Of a stretch of DNA of 64,000 bases, positions 33,709 through 44,091 are shown one piece after another. Both the position numbers and the translations under genes were made by a program. Origin of the DNA: Anisus vortex (Eukaryota; Mollusca; Gastropoda; Planorbidae); contig OX421500.1 of NCBI GenBank assembly GCA_949126835.1, positions 31,146,641-31,210,640 of the forward strand. Direction: 5' to 3'. Numbering within the stretch: position 1 is the stretch's first letter; the number at the start of each line of letters is the position of its first letter. The notes beneath the pieces were generated by a model that saw only the letters and a list, made by a program, of their open reading frames with translations, searched no databases and was not told the origin of the DNA.

Positions 33709-34772
33709 GTCCTTTCAGTAGTACGGCAAAGCTCACATCACTAGGGGTATCTTGTCGTAATGACCACTAATCACACTGACATAGATAACACTTATAATGG
33801 TCTCACGATGACTATCACTATCGGCTAGACAAAAATGAACGTCCCACTCATAAATACAGAAGAGGGAAATAATTAGACTCTAACTAAATGTATCACTCAC
33901 TTGAGTCCAATTATGAAATGTTACAATCTTGAATCGTAGTATCGAGTCGCAACAGTTGTAGCCACATAAAACTAAGTGCTTATAAAACACAAGTACTTTC
34001 AAACATGTGTAGGCGTAGTCTCAGACAGGAAGTAAGTAGTCAAGTGTTATTTGTGGGTATTTTTATTGAGTGTATTAAATCTGGATTTATTTTGTCTTTC
34101 AGTCGGGCGGACCAATCACAAGAGTTTTGTAGGGGATAGTCACTCTGGATTTTCTGTCCAGATTAGTCAACAAAATGGTTGTCTATAAAGGACTAAAGAT
34201 TGCCTCCATCTTGACTGAACCAAATTGGATCTAAAGAGTTCGTTCCCCTCTCCACCCCCCTCTCTCTCTTTACCCGTAGTCTTTCTCTATATTTTGATTA
34301 TTCCTAAAGCAAGCCACTGGCTTAGCAATACAATGGAGAAACTTTGACTTGGAGTCTTATCATGACACATAGGAGACCAGCTGACTGTCTCTTTAAGTAA
34401 ACAAGAAGCGACTCTATCGTCACACAAGTGCATAGTCATTATGCAAACGGCACGGCATGATCGGCTTCAGGGCTGCAACCCGGATGTTACGTCGATAATC
34501 CGGAGGACTAACTTCACGACCGGCTGCAGAGAAAAGGGTTGGGGATGGAGAAAGAGGAGATTCAAGAAGCAAGACTTGTGCTCTTGTTATTTATTGAACA
34601 TTTTCACGCGGGGATCTAAGTATGGCGATCCAACTCTATTTCCGAAAGACCACCTTGTCACATAGTAAGAATGTTATAAGACAATAAGATCATAAGATCG
34701 GACAAGTTTATTTATATATAAAGATTTGACAATATAGACCATTTCAGTTTTTTATGTATTCCATCAATTGAT
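33709..34772. other. No gene recognised
   Basis: Mixed-composition DNA between two SINEs. Short open frames only, none with recognisable motifs. Confidence 0.4.
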
Positions 34773-34950
34773 GCCGGCTGGTCCAGCGGTTAGTTCACTG
34801 GACTGTCAAACAAAAACTAACTGACACGTCGCGGGTTCTATCCCTGTCACCGACGGATCCCTGTCACCCTGCAGGAGTTTTGGGCCTAGTGGACGTAATA
34901 ATCTTCTATCTAGAAGGAACGTCTGTAAACTTATAAGATAAGATAAGATA
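34773..34950 (+). mobile_element. tRNA-derived SINE family 2
   Basis: Best copy here: GCCGGCTGGTCCAGCGGTTA, GCGGGTTCTATCCCTG, GGAGTTTTGGGCCTAGTG, hairpin CTTCTATCTAGAAG, then TTATAAGATAAGATAAGATA. It has about 25 extra bases within the tRNA-like head relative to 33557. Confidence 0.78.
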
Positions 34951-35518
34951 ATTGGGTCAAATTTAACGCATGCGTAAAAAGTCGCGGGCATGAACTATTA
35001 ACAGAGCCTTCTTCGCCTTTGTTATTTAACGCCCCTTTTCCAGGGTCAGAGTAAAAAGGTCTATATATTATATAGACGTCCGCGCAGTATGGTTTGATAG
35101 TGTAATAAAATATTGGACATCGAATAGAGGGACATTATAATTGGAAACCGACCGAAATTCGGCTACGGTTTCAGTTTCGACACCGAAAATAAGAAAATTG
35201 TCTTTTTTGGTGCAGTTTCAGTTTCGGCCGAAGAAAAATAGTTAGTTGGCTTTCGGTTTGCTTATGGTTTCGGCCGAAAGTAACATTGACTTTCGGTCAA
35301 CTGCCGAATATCTATTTTAATTTTCAATTTTTAGACTGCAACGATAGTGCTGCTCTATTAATTACTCTTCTTATTGATGATTTTAAATAACATTGTACAT
35401 AATAAATGTATATATACAACTGTATAGCTGTACATTTTCTATGTAAAGACGTTAAGCTATTTGAATCGATTAGTTTTTAAATGCTTAATATCTAATATCC
35501 CTCAACAGTAGGCATACA

Positions 35519-36297
35519 CAGGGGCGAAGCCAGAAATTTTTTCCAGGGGCGCTTAAGTTTCGCGTGACAAATATTTGCCAAATACCAGGCTGAACTTTCG
35601 CGTGACAAAAATTTACCCAAATTTTAACAAAATTAGATTGCAATCACGTGACAAAAAGCACGTGATTTTTTTTTACTTTGTGTAGTGGTGTACAATTACA
35701 ATGGCCGCTGTATTAATAAAGTTTCATATAGGCTCGAGCTTTTTTAAATGATGTGTTGTGTTTTAAGTCTTATTAAGATTTGAGCTGTATTATGTCTGTT
35801 AAATAAAATAGGCTATTTTATTATTATCATAGACATAGATCATAGACGATGTGAGCCTATTAATGACTTGACTAGATAGCATATTCACCAACACTATCAC
35901 TTGGCATCGTAGCTGCCCTACTTAGCCATTAGACTAGCCTACGAAACATTAAAATTGTAGGCCTATAAAGTGAAATTGAAAGTGTAAATAGGTCTAGCTT
36001 AATCACATTAATTAATTAATCTACAGTACTACTATTTACATCCTTATTTTTTTAGTAGGATAGCCAATATTCATATGTGAATTTAGCATGATAAGAAACT
36101 TCACCATATGCCATATTTGTTCCTCTATTTACAAATGACGTCACTAAAAAAACTTAAGCTCCGCCCATTGCAAACGCTCTATTGTTAAAAATTAAACAAA
36201 AAATGTTTAAAAATATTTATTTTTTTACAAATTCCAGGGGGCTTAGCCCACCTCAGCCCCCCCCCCCCCCGACCCACCCCCTGTGGCTTCGCCCCTG
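35519..36297. mobile_element. hAT non-autonomous element
   Basis: Ends CAGGGGCGAAGCCAG and CTGTGGCTTCGCCCCTG with perfect 8-bp duplications GGCATACA (35511-35518, 36298-36305). No coding content. A poly-C run precedes the right end. Confidence 0.88.
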
Positions 36298-36420
36298 GGC
36301 ATACATATTATTAAGCTAACAAGTAAAATTAATAGGAATCGCAATGACTTTTCGATGAAATGGGGGTCAGTATTTGGCAAACACGGTATGCGGCTATCTG
36401 GTCCTATGATTGGTTCGCCG

Positions 36421-36482
36421 GACTGTCAGCCCTGTCGACCGATCACTGTCGGACTGTCAGCCCTGTCGACCGATCACTGTCG
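36421..36482. repeat. 31-bp direct duplication
   Basis: Two adjacent exact copies of a 31-base unit beginning GACTGTCAGCCCTGTCGACC. Confidence 0.85.
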
Positions 36483-36599
36483 CCTTACCTTCTGCTAATA
36501 TTCATATTTTAATATCAGTTTTACCGAGATTTTCTTTCATTCGTTTGAGTCATCTACGTACATCCACGACTAACATTATGCGGTAAAGATACGTAGTAA

Positions 36600-37192
36600 T
36601 TATACAAACCGGGTAGTTATTGTAATGCTTAAAAATATTCATATAAATTCTTAAGTCTTATAATATTTAAGGAATTCTCAAATACTTTTTACAGTTTGAT
36701 CATTTTAAAGTTATAAATTTAAGCCATTTATTTTCTTTTTTTAAAAAAAAAAAGGCTTAGAAATATTAACTCAAATGAAACGGGTTAATTATCTACCTTT
36801 AATTAACACATGTTTACACATTTGATTCAATATCGATGCCGAACAAGTTTTGTTTTGTAATGTAACAGATATTTCTGATTATTATTTTTTCTTTATATAC
36901 ATTCAACATTATGGTGTTCATAACAAGATATAATTATCAGAGGATTAAAATAATTTACGTTAAACAGTTGTAAATTAACATTTCCTGCATTAAATGTTTT
37001 GCCCATTTGAGTTTATATTTTAAACATTAATAATTACAAAAATTACATAATATAGTGCTATTAAATAAGTCTCTTATATTTCTAAATTAATAATACAAAT
37101 ACATTTGTTTTCGAATTAATTATGTTTAATTAAAGAAGATGAGCATAAAAATTCGTTTAAATGTAATTAGTCTGTATCAATTAATGAGCGGT
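36600..37192 (+). mobile_element. hAT family H1, left fragment of a split copy
   Basis: Collinear with 63240-63810 of the copy at the window's right end: CATTTTAAAGTTATAAATTT, GCCATTTATT, AAACGGGTTA, then GTCTGTATCAATTAATGAG. Breaks at GAGCGG and resumes at 41216. Confidence 0.65.
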
Positions 37193-38073
37193 GTGGCGTA
37201 TTGTGCAAGATTAACTTCACACGCAATTAAGAAAGGTTTTAAATGTAATCCGCTCTTATAAGATAATACTATAATCATATTCTCTGTACGTACAAACCAC
37301 TGACATTATCTGCCACGATCTTGGGTGTGTGATTGGAGTGAAAATGTGTCTTTCCCTTCTCTCTCCTACATTTAACACTTAATGTATTTAGTATTTAGCT
37401 TTGCATTGGATTTTATTTTACATATATATGTACATGTTCTGCATGCCCATAAATATATTACTTATTGTTATATGACTAGTTATTGACATTAGTTTCCATT
37501 CATGTATATTGTCTAATGTCATAGTTACTAAGTCTTCTTTATGCATACCATTCTAAATGCTGTAACACGTGTGGGCTTCTCGTCCCTCCCCCTCCCCGTA
37601 CCACAGACGACCGGGAAACAAGTCAAGGTCATATGTGACGCAATCATCCCTCAGCATTCAACTTCATGACTATAAATATATAATATAATAATATAAATAA
37701 TAAAAATTAGATTTTACAAAGGATTATGTTCGCTATATAGATATCTTATTTTAAATTTCCATGTTGTTGTTTTTCTAATACAATCCAATGCGATCATTGA
37801 ACTGTAAAACGCTTTCAGATTCTGGTACAACCGAATTAATCGTTTCGATTGAACTTTCAGAATTCAATTCAACTGTTTGAACAATTGGACGATTGCTGAC
37901 AATGAGCCTATGCTTGAACAAATCATTTGCAAATGATTTCTGATTTATTTTTTTCGTTTGCTCCTATTTTCGTTGTCGTTTTTGTTTATATTCTCATCCA
38001 GAAAGTTTTCTTTCTTCCATTATTTCCAAAGAAAAATGTATTCTATATAATTATAAATATATAATAATATTTA
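37193..38073. other. AT-rich DNA within the nested region
   Basis: No open frames or repeats recognised. It is part of the roughly 4-kb block separating the two halves of a hAT family H1 copy. Confidence 0.35.
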
Positions 38074-39166
38074 AAGGGCCGGATTTACAATTTTGCCACC
38101 CCTATGCTTATGAACTCTTTGCCGCCCATTACATTTTTATATTTTTTTAGTTTCTCCAAGACAAGATGTCGGTGTTCTATAAAAGTGTGCCCTTCGGCGG
38201 CTCGGCCTCTTCCATTAATATTATTATTACTTCAAATTATAATCATGGAGAAACAACATGTTTATAAGTACATGTAAATAAAAAATGAAGTAGTGATGAA
38301 ATTACATCACGAGGCATAAGAGGGTTAAATAGAAGGAATTATCGCAACCTGACACCCTGATATCGAGGAATCACAGGTTGTTGAGGACACTCTCCTTCTG
38401 ATGTTAATGTCGAAACGAATGATTATATTGTCTTTTAAACGATTGAATTAACTGAAATTTGACACCCCCCCCCCAATTTTGCAGCTCTAGACTTGAACTC
38501 CGACTTGAAACAAGAGCTGAGAGTTTTATTCCCTTATAGCTCTGGACAAGAACTCTGCCGTGCGTTTGAGCACGTCTAAATCTCTCGTTCCATCTTTCGG
38601 TCTCCCACTACCGGATCAATGTACGGGGCCTTCTCAAAGGCAGAGGTGCGTGTGCTCCACCAACCTTTTTTTCTCAAGGTGGTCTGCTCTTTCGTTGCCA
38701 GGTAGGCCTGTATGGAATAGGACCCACTGCAGTAGCACGCGGCCTCCAAAGCGCTGGCTTAGCTGATCTGAAGCCAGTAGAATTTTTTCAATCGGGGGGG
38801 GGGGGGGGGGTAGTTACTCAGATTCTAAGTGACCTGGAGCACCGACAACGCTTAAGTCAGGATTATAACGGTCGTAGAGCCGAGGGCGCCTTCGCCACGT
38901 CGAAAGCTGATCTGCTCCAGAGCCCGACTGATGGCTTCGATCTCTGCGCGTAGTTGCAGGGACCGTCGCAAGGCCCTATTCGTCCCTATTCGGGTTGCCG
39001 GGGTATTCGATGTAGACACCAAAGCCGGCGGTACCAGTGTCTGCATTCGCCGGCCTGTCGGTGTAGACATGGACAGCCCCCGGGCGGTAGGGCATTTATC
39101 GTGTCCACGGTTACTTGCCGCCCTAAGCTATAGCCTACTTAGCACCTATAGGTAAATCCGGCCCTG
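38074..39166. mobile_element. hAT element carrying a LINE fragment
   Basis: Ends AAGGGCCGGATTTAC and GTAAATCCGGCCCTG are inverted repeats. The 8-bp flanks AATATTTA and TATATTTA agree at 7 of 8. The second subterminal motif GCCGCCC occurs on both sides. Confidence 0.75.
38520..39070 (-). pseudogene. LINE RNase H domain fragment inside the hAT element
   Basis: Minus-strand frames contain LQLRAEIEAISRALEQI, VIILT-stop-ALSVLQ (where TDSLSVLQ is usual), LLASDQLSQRFGGRVLLQW and FHTGLPGNERADHLEK. This is the ordered RNase H signature of LINEs (E, D, H..GN..AD). Two stops and a poly-G run break it. Confidence 0.7.
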
Positions 39167-39526
39167 TATATTTATATAATCTCCGCTTGCTGCAATTTTT
39201 GCGATTTAGCACGACAAATATTCTGTATGCTAGTCAGAAGTCTGTAACTCTGTAGCCCCTTTATACATATCGAATTATTCTATATCACTTTTAATTCTAT
39301 TATTATCATTAAAAAAATATATTTCAGTAGGGCCTACTTATCAGAATTAATAACAATAGCATTTGAAAGACTGAATCTGAATCAACTTTCTCCTAAGATT
39401 TATCAGATTACAATTAATGTGAAAATAAACAAAAGCAGCAGAAATTTTTGCCGCCTTTCCGAGCCTTAGACGCTTAGCGCCTGCGTGATGGACACACATT
39501 GTTCCCGCCTTCCGCCGGGCCTGCTG

Positions 39527-39695
39527 TTATGTTTGTAGAACATATACTTTATTGACAATACACAGATATGGACGACAAGTAAACTAATGAACAACGGCCG
39601 ACAAAATGGTGCGACTTCGTGCGTCTACGATGGAGGACGGAACTCTAAGCCTCTCGGGCAATTGTCTATTAGCCCGGATCTCATCATAATACCCC
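39527..39695 (-). repeat. Probable 3' LTR of a minus-strand gypsy relic
   Basis: On the minus strand a G-tract (polypurine-like, complement of the poly-C at 39696-39712) is followed by about 170 bases ending CTACAAACATAACA. AATAAAG occurs near the end. No second LTR was found, so this is tentative. Confidence 0.4.
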
Positions 39696-39979
39696 CCCCC
39701 CCCCCCCAACAATTAATAGTGCAGTTTGTCTGGCGCTCTCCGCTATCTCCCAGACCTGCGTGGCATGAGGGTCCGGACGGTCCAGGCACTCTTGGCTTAT
39801 GCGGTCTTCCTTGTGGATCAGCAGTCACTAAAACATCTGGTACCCGAGGTTACGGTACAGACTGAGCCGCCAATAGATGTGGTTCTGTCACTATATCCAA
39901 TTCAGGCTGTGCATCTTCCCCCGCATCATATCTGGGTCTCAGTTGGTTTAAGTGTCTCTTTAGTATGAGTCCGCCGTTG

Positions 39980-40830
39980 AAAAGCTTTATCTTGAATAGG
40001 CGGAGACCCAACCCTTGGATGACTGTACCTGAAGCCCAACGTGAAGTAGAGACAGAGGATGTCCCATATAACCTTGCATAACAGGATCTCCCTGGTGAAA
40101 CGAATAGCTTTGACGTCTGTTTGTACGGTTACGGGAGGCAATGTCCTTAAGGTGTTGTCCCTGTGCTTGGTGAGCCGGGGATGGAACAAGGGTGTCACTA
40201 AGAGTTCTTATTTGACGATTGTTTAACAGCTGGCTCGGTGATAGTCCAGCCGCCAACGGTGTTCTACGATACTGTCGCAGAATATCTTGCACAGCTTCTT
40301 TTAAAGGTGCGGCTGATTTCTTTTTTGAGCTCTTGAAACTTTGTACTAGTCTTTCGGCTGCTCCATTCGTTTCTAGCTGATATGGAGCACCTGCAAGATG
40401 TACTATTCCCCTCTTGGAATTCCTCTGAGACAAAACCAGTGGCGTTATCACTAACTATGGTGTGTGGATAGCCGAAATGGGCGAAATCTTCCTCGAGAAG
40501 GTCAATTGTTGCTTTAGATGATGTAGATGTTGTCCTGTGAATACATGGATACTTGGAATAAGCATATATCATCACCAACCAATGTGATCCCTTGAAGTTT
40601 ATGGCATGGTCAATATGCACTCGACTCCATGTTTTTTTCTGGTAACATCCACGGATGGATACTTGCTTTAGTAGGATCTCTTGAGTGTTCTGCACATGTT
40701 TGGCATGCACGTGATATCTGTGTGAGTTCAGCATCAAACCCTGGCCAATATACAGCTGATCTGGCCAACTGTTTCATGCGCTCGATTCCAAAATGTCCTG
40801 TATGTAGGATTTTAAGAACCTAAGAGTGTA
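39980..40830 (-). pseudogene. Ty3/gypsy integrase relic
   Basis: Minus strand, 5' to 3': the zinc-binding region HTGHFGIERMKQLAR and ACQTCAEHSRDP (H2C2), then WSRVHIDHA (first Asp), AYSKYP, YPHTIVSDNATGFVSEEFQ (second Asp), a frameshift near 40390, then GAPYQLETNGAAERLVQSFK (catalytic Glu) and YRRTPLAAGLSPSQLL. The order and spacing fit a gypsy/Mag-like integrase. RNase H sequence upstream (to about 41170) is too broken to read. Confidence 0.8.
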
Positions 40831-41215
40831 GTATTTTAGGCACTACAATTCTTGAGCTATAAAATAGACAATTTGACTCCATTGATAGTCTTGAATATTT
40901 TTAAAAGCTAATATGTTTGCTTTGTCAGTGTTTCCGTGTGCCTTGTTTATTGAGGATGGCCATCCCTCTTGACAGTATCTAATTACTGTAGAAACAGTTG
41001 AGTCTTTCATTTACTCTTTGGCTAGAACTCCTGGGTCTGTTGGTCTGATCTGCAAGCTGACTTGTTTTATCAAACATACAGAGTCCATGTCTGCCTGACT
41101 TTATTCTCCGTCGAATCTGTCATCAGGACCTGATGGTAAACGACTAAGGGCTTCAGCCCAATTTAATAAAGTTTATGCGGTGATTAAGTGATCTAATCAC
41201 CCCCAACCTGCTACA

Positions 41216-41350
41216 AGCGGCTAATTGTAGATAACCTCTTTCTATGCTTAAATAGCTTTGATATGCGATAAAATATTTTCACATGCGTAAGTTGAACCAA
41301 AAGCTGAAATTAAATGAGCGAACGCAAAGCAGTTGCGAATAGCAGACGAC
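41216..41350 (+). mobile_element. hAT family H1, right fragment of the split copy
   Basis: Resumes after AAGCGG with CTAATTGTAGATAACCTC, TATGCTTAAA, GCGATAAAAT, TTGAACCAAAAGCTGAAA and GCGAATAGCAG. It matches 63815-63945 and the complement of about 51350-51470. Confidence 0.65.
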
Positions 41351-41475
41351 AAAATAACTTTTTATTGTTTGCCAATAATTTTATCATTTTCTTGTAATGT
41401 CTATGGCTATGCCTTTATTGTTCTTATGTACTTTGGAGCAGAATAAATATTGTTCATTGACGAGTACTACAAGCG

Positions 41476-41724
41476 ATGGCTACTGCACTCAGAGGTGCGT
41501 TGGTTAGCAAACGATTCGGTACTCGAGTTTTTGAAAAGCAAATGCGATTCTTTGGTAGAAAATCAATCAGTTTCTCTAGGTCTGTGATTTTGTGCAATAA
41601 TTTGTATTGCAGTCCTATCACCCTCTTTTATGGAAAGTGGATTTTATGCTATTACCATTGGGTTGTCAAAAAAACTAAGGCTTTTGCAAACAAAATTGAA
41701 ACACATACAAATAATAGGTTATAG
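41476..41724 (+). CDS. Short ORF with mitochondrial-presequence-like N-terminus, doubtful
   Basis: 82 codons starting MATALRGALVSKRFGTRVF. The first 40 residues are Arg/Ser/Ala-rich without acidic residues except E20, as in mitochondrial targeting peptides. No downstream domain is recognised and no splice partner was found. It could be a retrocopy fragment or chance. Confidence 0.2.
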   Translation: MATALRGALVSKRFGTRVFEKQMRFFGRKSISFSRSVILCNNLYCSPITLFYGKWILCYYHWVVKKTKAFANKIETHTNNRL

Positions 41725-42325
41725 ACAAACTACTAGCAACACACCAGGCAAAGGATTCACATTAAAATTGATTTATTTAAGCCTCTTGTTTAGGTAATTT
41801 TTTGATCTATTAATTCTTACAATATGTTTCGTTTTCATTATTTTTTAAGATAATAAATCACACAAAAAGTCTAGTCCGCCTAAAATGAATTGCGGAAACA
41901 ATAGTCTAGAGCGGGGGGCGCTATAATTATAATTTTTTTAAAGGTTTAAAAGGTTTAAAAAAGGTTGAGAACCTATGATCTACGTAGTCGAGCAGCAAAC
42001 AAGATTGAAGATGAACGCTGCAACAGACAAATAGACCGATAGACCAGTGGCGTAGCCAGGTTTTGAAACTAGGGGGAGCGAAATTTTAGGAAAGAGGCCC
42101 CACTTTTAGCAACTTTTCCAGATTAATAGAATAACTAAGAATTTGAACGTATCAAGTGTTATAAGAAAACCCCGTGCCTCAGGTACACACTGTATAATAT
42201 AATTATTTTTCTAGCAGCTAATAGTGATGGGAATTTCTGCAAAATTGATTGCATTTACTGCTCATTTTCGAGATGAACATCTAATATCGAAAAGTATTTA
42301 TGGAATCAACGCGAATGCTCTATAG

Positions 42326-43520
42326 CGGAAGTCGGCAACCTAAGGCACGCGTGCCAGACTTGGCACGCAGGACGATTTTTAGTGGCACGAGAAAGACCTC
42401 CAAGAATATTGTTTAATACAAGTGAAAACAACGTAGGTCAGCATAATTAGTGAATGCTGCATGGCGAACTACAAGGGGATCACACTGGACGTCGACTGTT
42501 TTAGTTCAGGAATGTTTGTATGATAATCTCCCATCATTGGACTTGCAATCTGTGATTGAATCTATTGTTAAGATAGTCATTTGTATAGTTTTTCAAGTCT
42601 CTTCTAGAAGAAAGTCATACGGAGTATAGGTAAAGTCTTGGATATATTCTTTTCTTGTCTGAAAGCAATTAAAATGTATCTTAATGGAGAAAAAAAATTC
42701 CGTTATTGAATGAGGAGAACTGACTGTTGAAGCAAATGTTTCTGTATGACTTGGCGACACGTTTCAGTGAGTTAAACTTGCATTTACAAGACTGGGTCCA
42801 AAAGCACTTGCAGTGTTGGGCAACTGGAATGGATTTGCATTGAAACTGGACATATCTTTCCGTGCAATCTATTTCAAAACATTTAACTCTTTCCCTAATT
42901 TAAGGCAAATTAAGGTAGATGAGCATTTTCAGAATTACACTAGTTATATTAAAAAATTAACTCGTTTGGTATCACTAGCATAAACCTAGGAGAGTTTAAT
43001 TGAAGGGAGATAATTAACCCGTTTTCTTTCATTAATATTTTTAATATGTCTCTTTTATGTTTACATTTTTTTTTAAATTAGTGATGGCTTACAATTTATA
43101 ATGGGGCACGGTAGCCGAGCGGCAGCGCGTTCGACTGGCGAGCCGAAGGTTCCGGGTTCGAATCCTGGTGCAGGCTAGGATTTTTTCCCGTGTCTGGAGG
43201 GTGTCCCTGAGTCTGCCCAGCTCTGGTGGATACCTGACCTTAGTTGGGGTAAAGTAAATGCGGCTGTGCATAGTGCTGGCCACACAATCACCCAGTATGC
43301 CGTGGCCACAGAAACTGGTGAACGCTGCTTCAGTGGACCTATGGATCAAGTCGGTCCAACGGGTACTTTACTTTTTTTTTTACAATTTAAAACTCTAAAA
43401 TGATCAAATTACACAAGATAGTTAAAAATAATATAAATATTTTATGACTAAAGAATGTACATATATTTTTTAAACACTAAAATAACTACCTAACTTGTAT
43501 AATCATTATTTATCTCTTAC
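42326..43520 (+). mobile_element. hAT family H1, nested truncated copy
   Basis: Left end CGGAAGTCGGCAACC followed by TAAGGCACGCGTGCCAGACT, matching the start of the copy at 50773. Interior phrases GAAGGGAGATAATTAACCCG and GATGGCTTACAATTTATA also match. No right terminal repeat is present, so its 3' side was lost. Confidence 0.7.
43099..43380 (+). mobile_element. tRNA-derived SINE family 1, full copy
   Basis: Head GGCACGGTAGCCGAGCGGCA (A box, tRNA-Leu/Ser-like), B box GGTTCGAATCC, body CTGCCCAGCTCTGGTGGATA, 3' end GTCCAACGGGTACTTTAC plus T-run. Flanked by TACAATTTA at 43090-43098 and 43381-43389. It lies inside the hAT H1 copy, so it inserted after that element. Confidence 0.85.
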
Positions 43521-44091
43521 TGATTTCTTTATAATGTAATTGCAAGCCAACGACCGTCTCAGAAGTTAATAAAACTGAGATTCAAATATAATTACTTGCA
43601 AACTATAATCATGCCGCTCCCCCTGCTCCCCCCTCCTGGCTACGCTACTGCGATAGACGTAGCTTTGCTCGATGTTGGGACTTTAAATGAAAACGTTTCG
43701 GAGAAAAAAAACTGATTTTGACAGCCCTAGTTCTATTGTTTACTTAGATAGAGTACCAATAAACTATTTAATATTAGACTAAAATGTGCAGTCTTTTACA
43801 ATCTTTTGTTTGGCAATTTTCTTTTTTTGGGTTACGGTTTCGGCCGAATGTGTAGTAAAATTCTCGCTGTCAGCTTCGGTTTCGGCCGTAAGTCAATTTA
43901 TAATTTTCTGTATGGTTTCGTTTTCGGCCGAAACCAAAAATGTGGTTTCGGTCGGTCTCTAATAATAAGGTTATGTTCATAAACATGTATACTCTTATCA
44001 AGCTGTAATCGGTTTAATAAAATAATAATCTATTATTATCAAATGTGGATCTGGTCTGATCATAAACCATATTTCCCACTTAGGGGACGTC

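Larger units (their letters stand above)
42045..43650. mobile_element. hAT element with nested hAT and SINE
   Basis: Ends CAGTGGCGTAGCCAGG and CCTGGCTACGCTACTG, perfect 8-bp duplications CGATAGAC (42037-42044, 43651-43658). The interior contains a family H1 copy from 42326 and a SINE at 43099-43380. Single ends of the same type are seen at about 45789 and 62185. Confidence 0.88.
35141..43960. mobile_element. Outer hAT-like element interrupted by nested insertions
   Basis: The left end TTGGAAACCGACCGAAATTC, with GGTTTCAGTTTCGGCCGAA repeats, pairs with the right end (complement TTAGAGACCGACCGAAACCA, also with GTTTCGGCCGAAA repeats at 43820-43940). The flanks CATTATAA and AATAATAA agree at 6 of 8. 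Original element sequence would be at 35141-35518, 36298-36600 and 43659-43960. The boundary pairing is clear; that the two ends belong to one insertion is inference. Confidence 0.5.

Noticed and set aside
41940..41990. Possible hAT right end GGTTGAGAACCTATG
   Set aside because: No matching left end or target duplication could be found.
43102..43175. tRNA gene candidate (A box and B box)
   Set aside because: It continues into the SINE body, has target duplications, and the same head recurs in other SINE copies.
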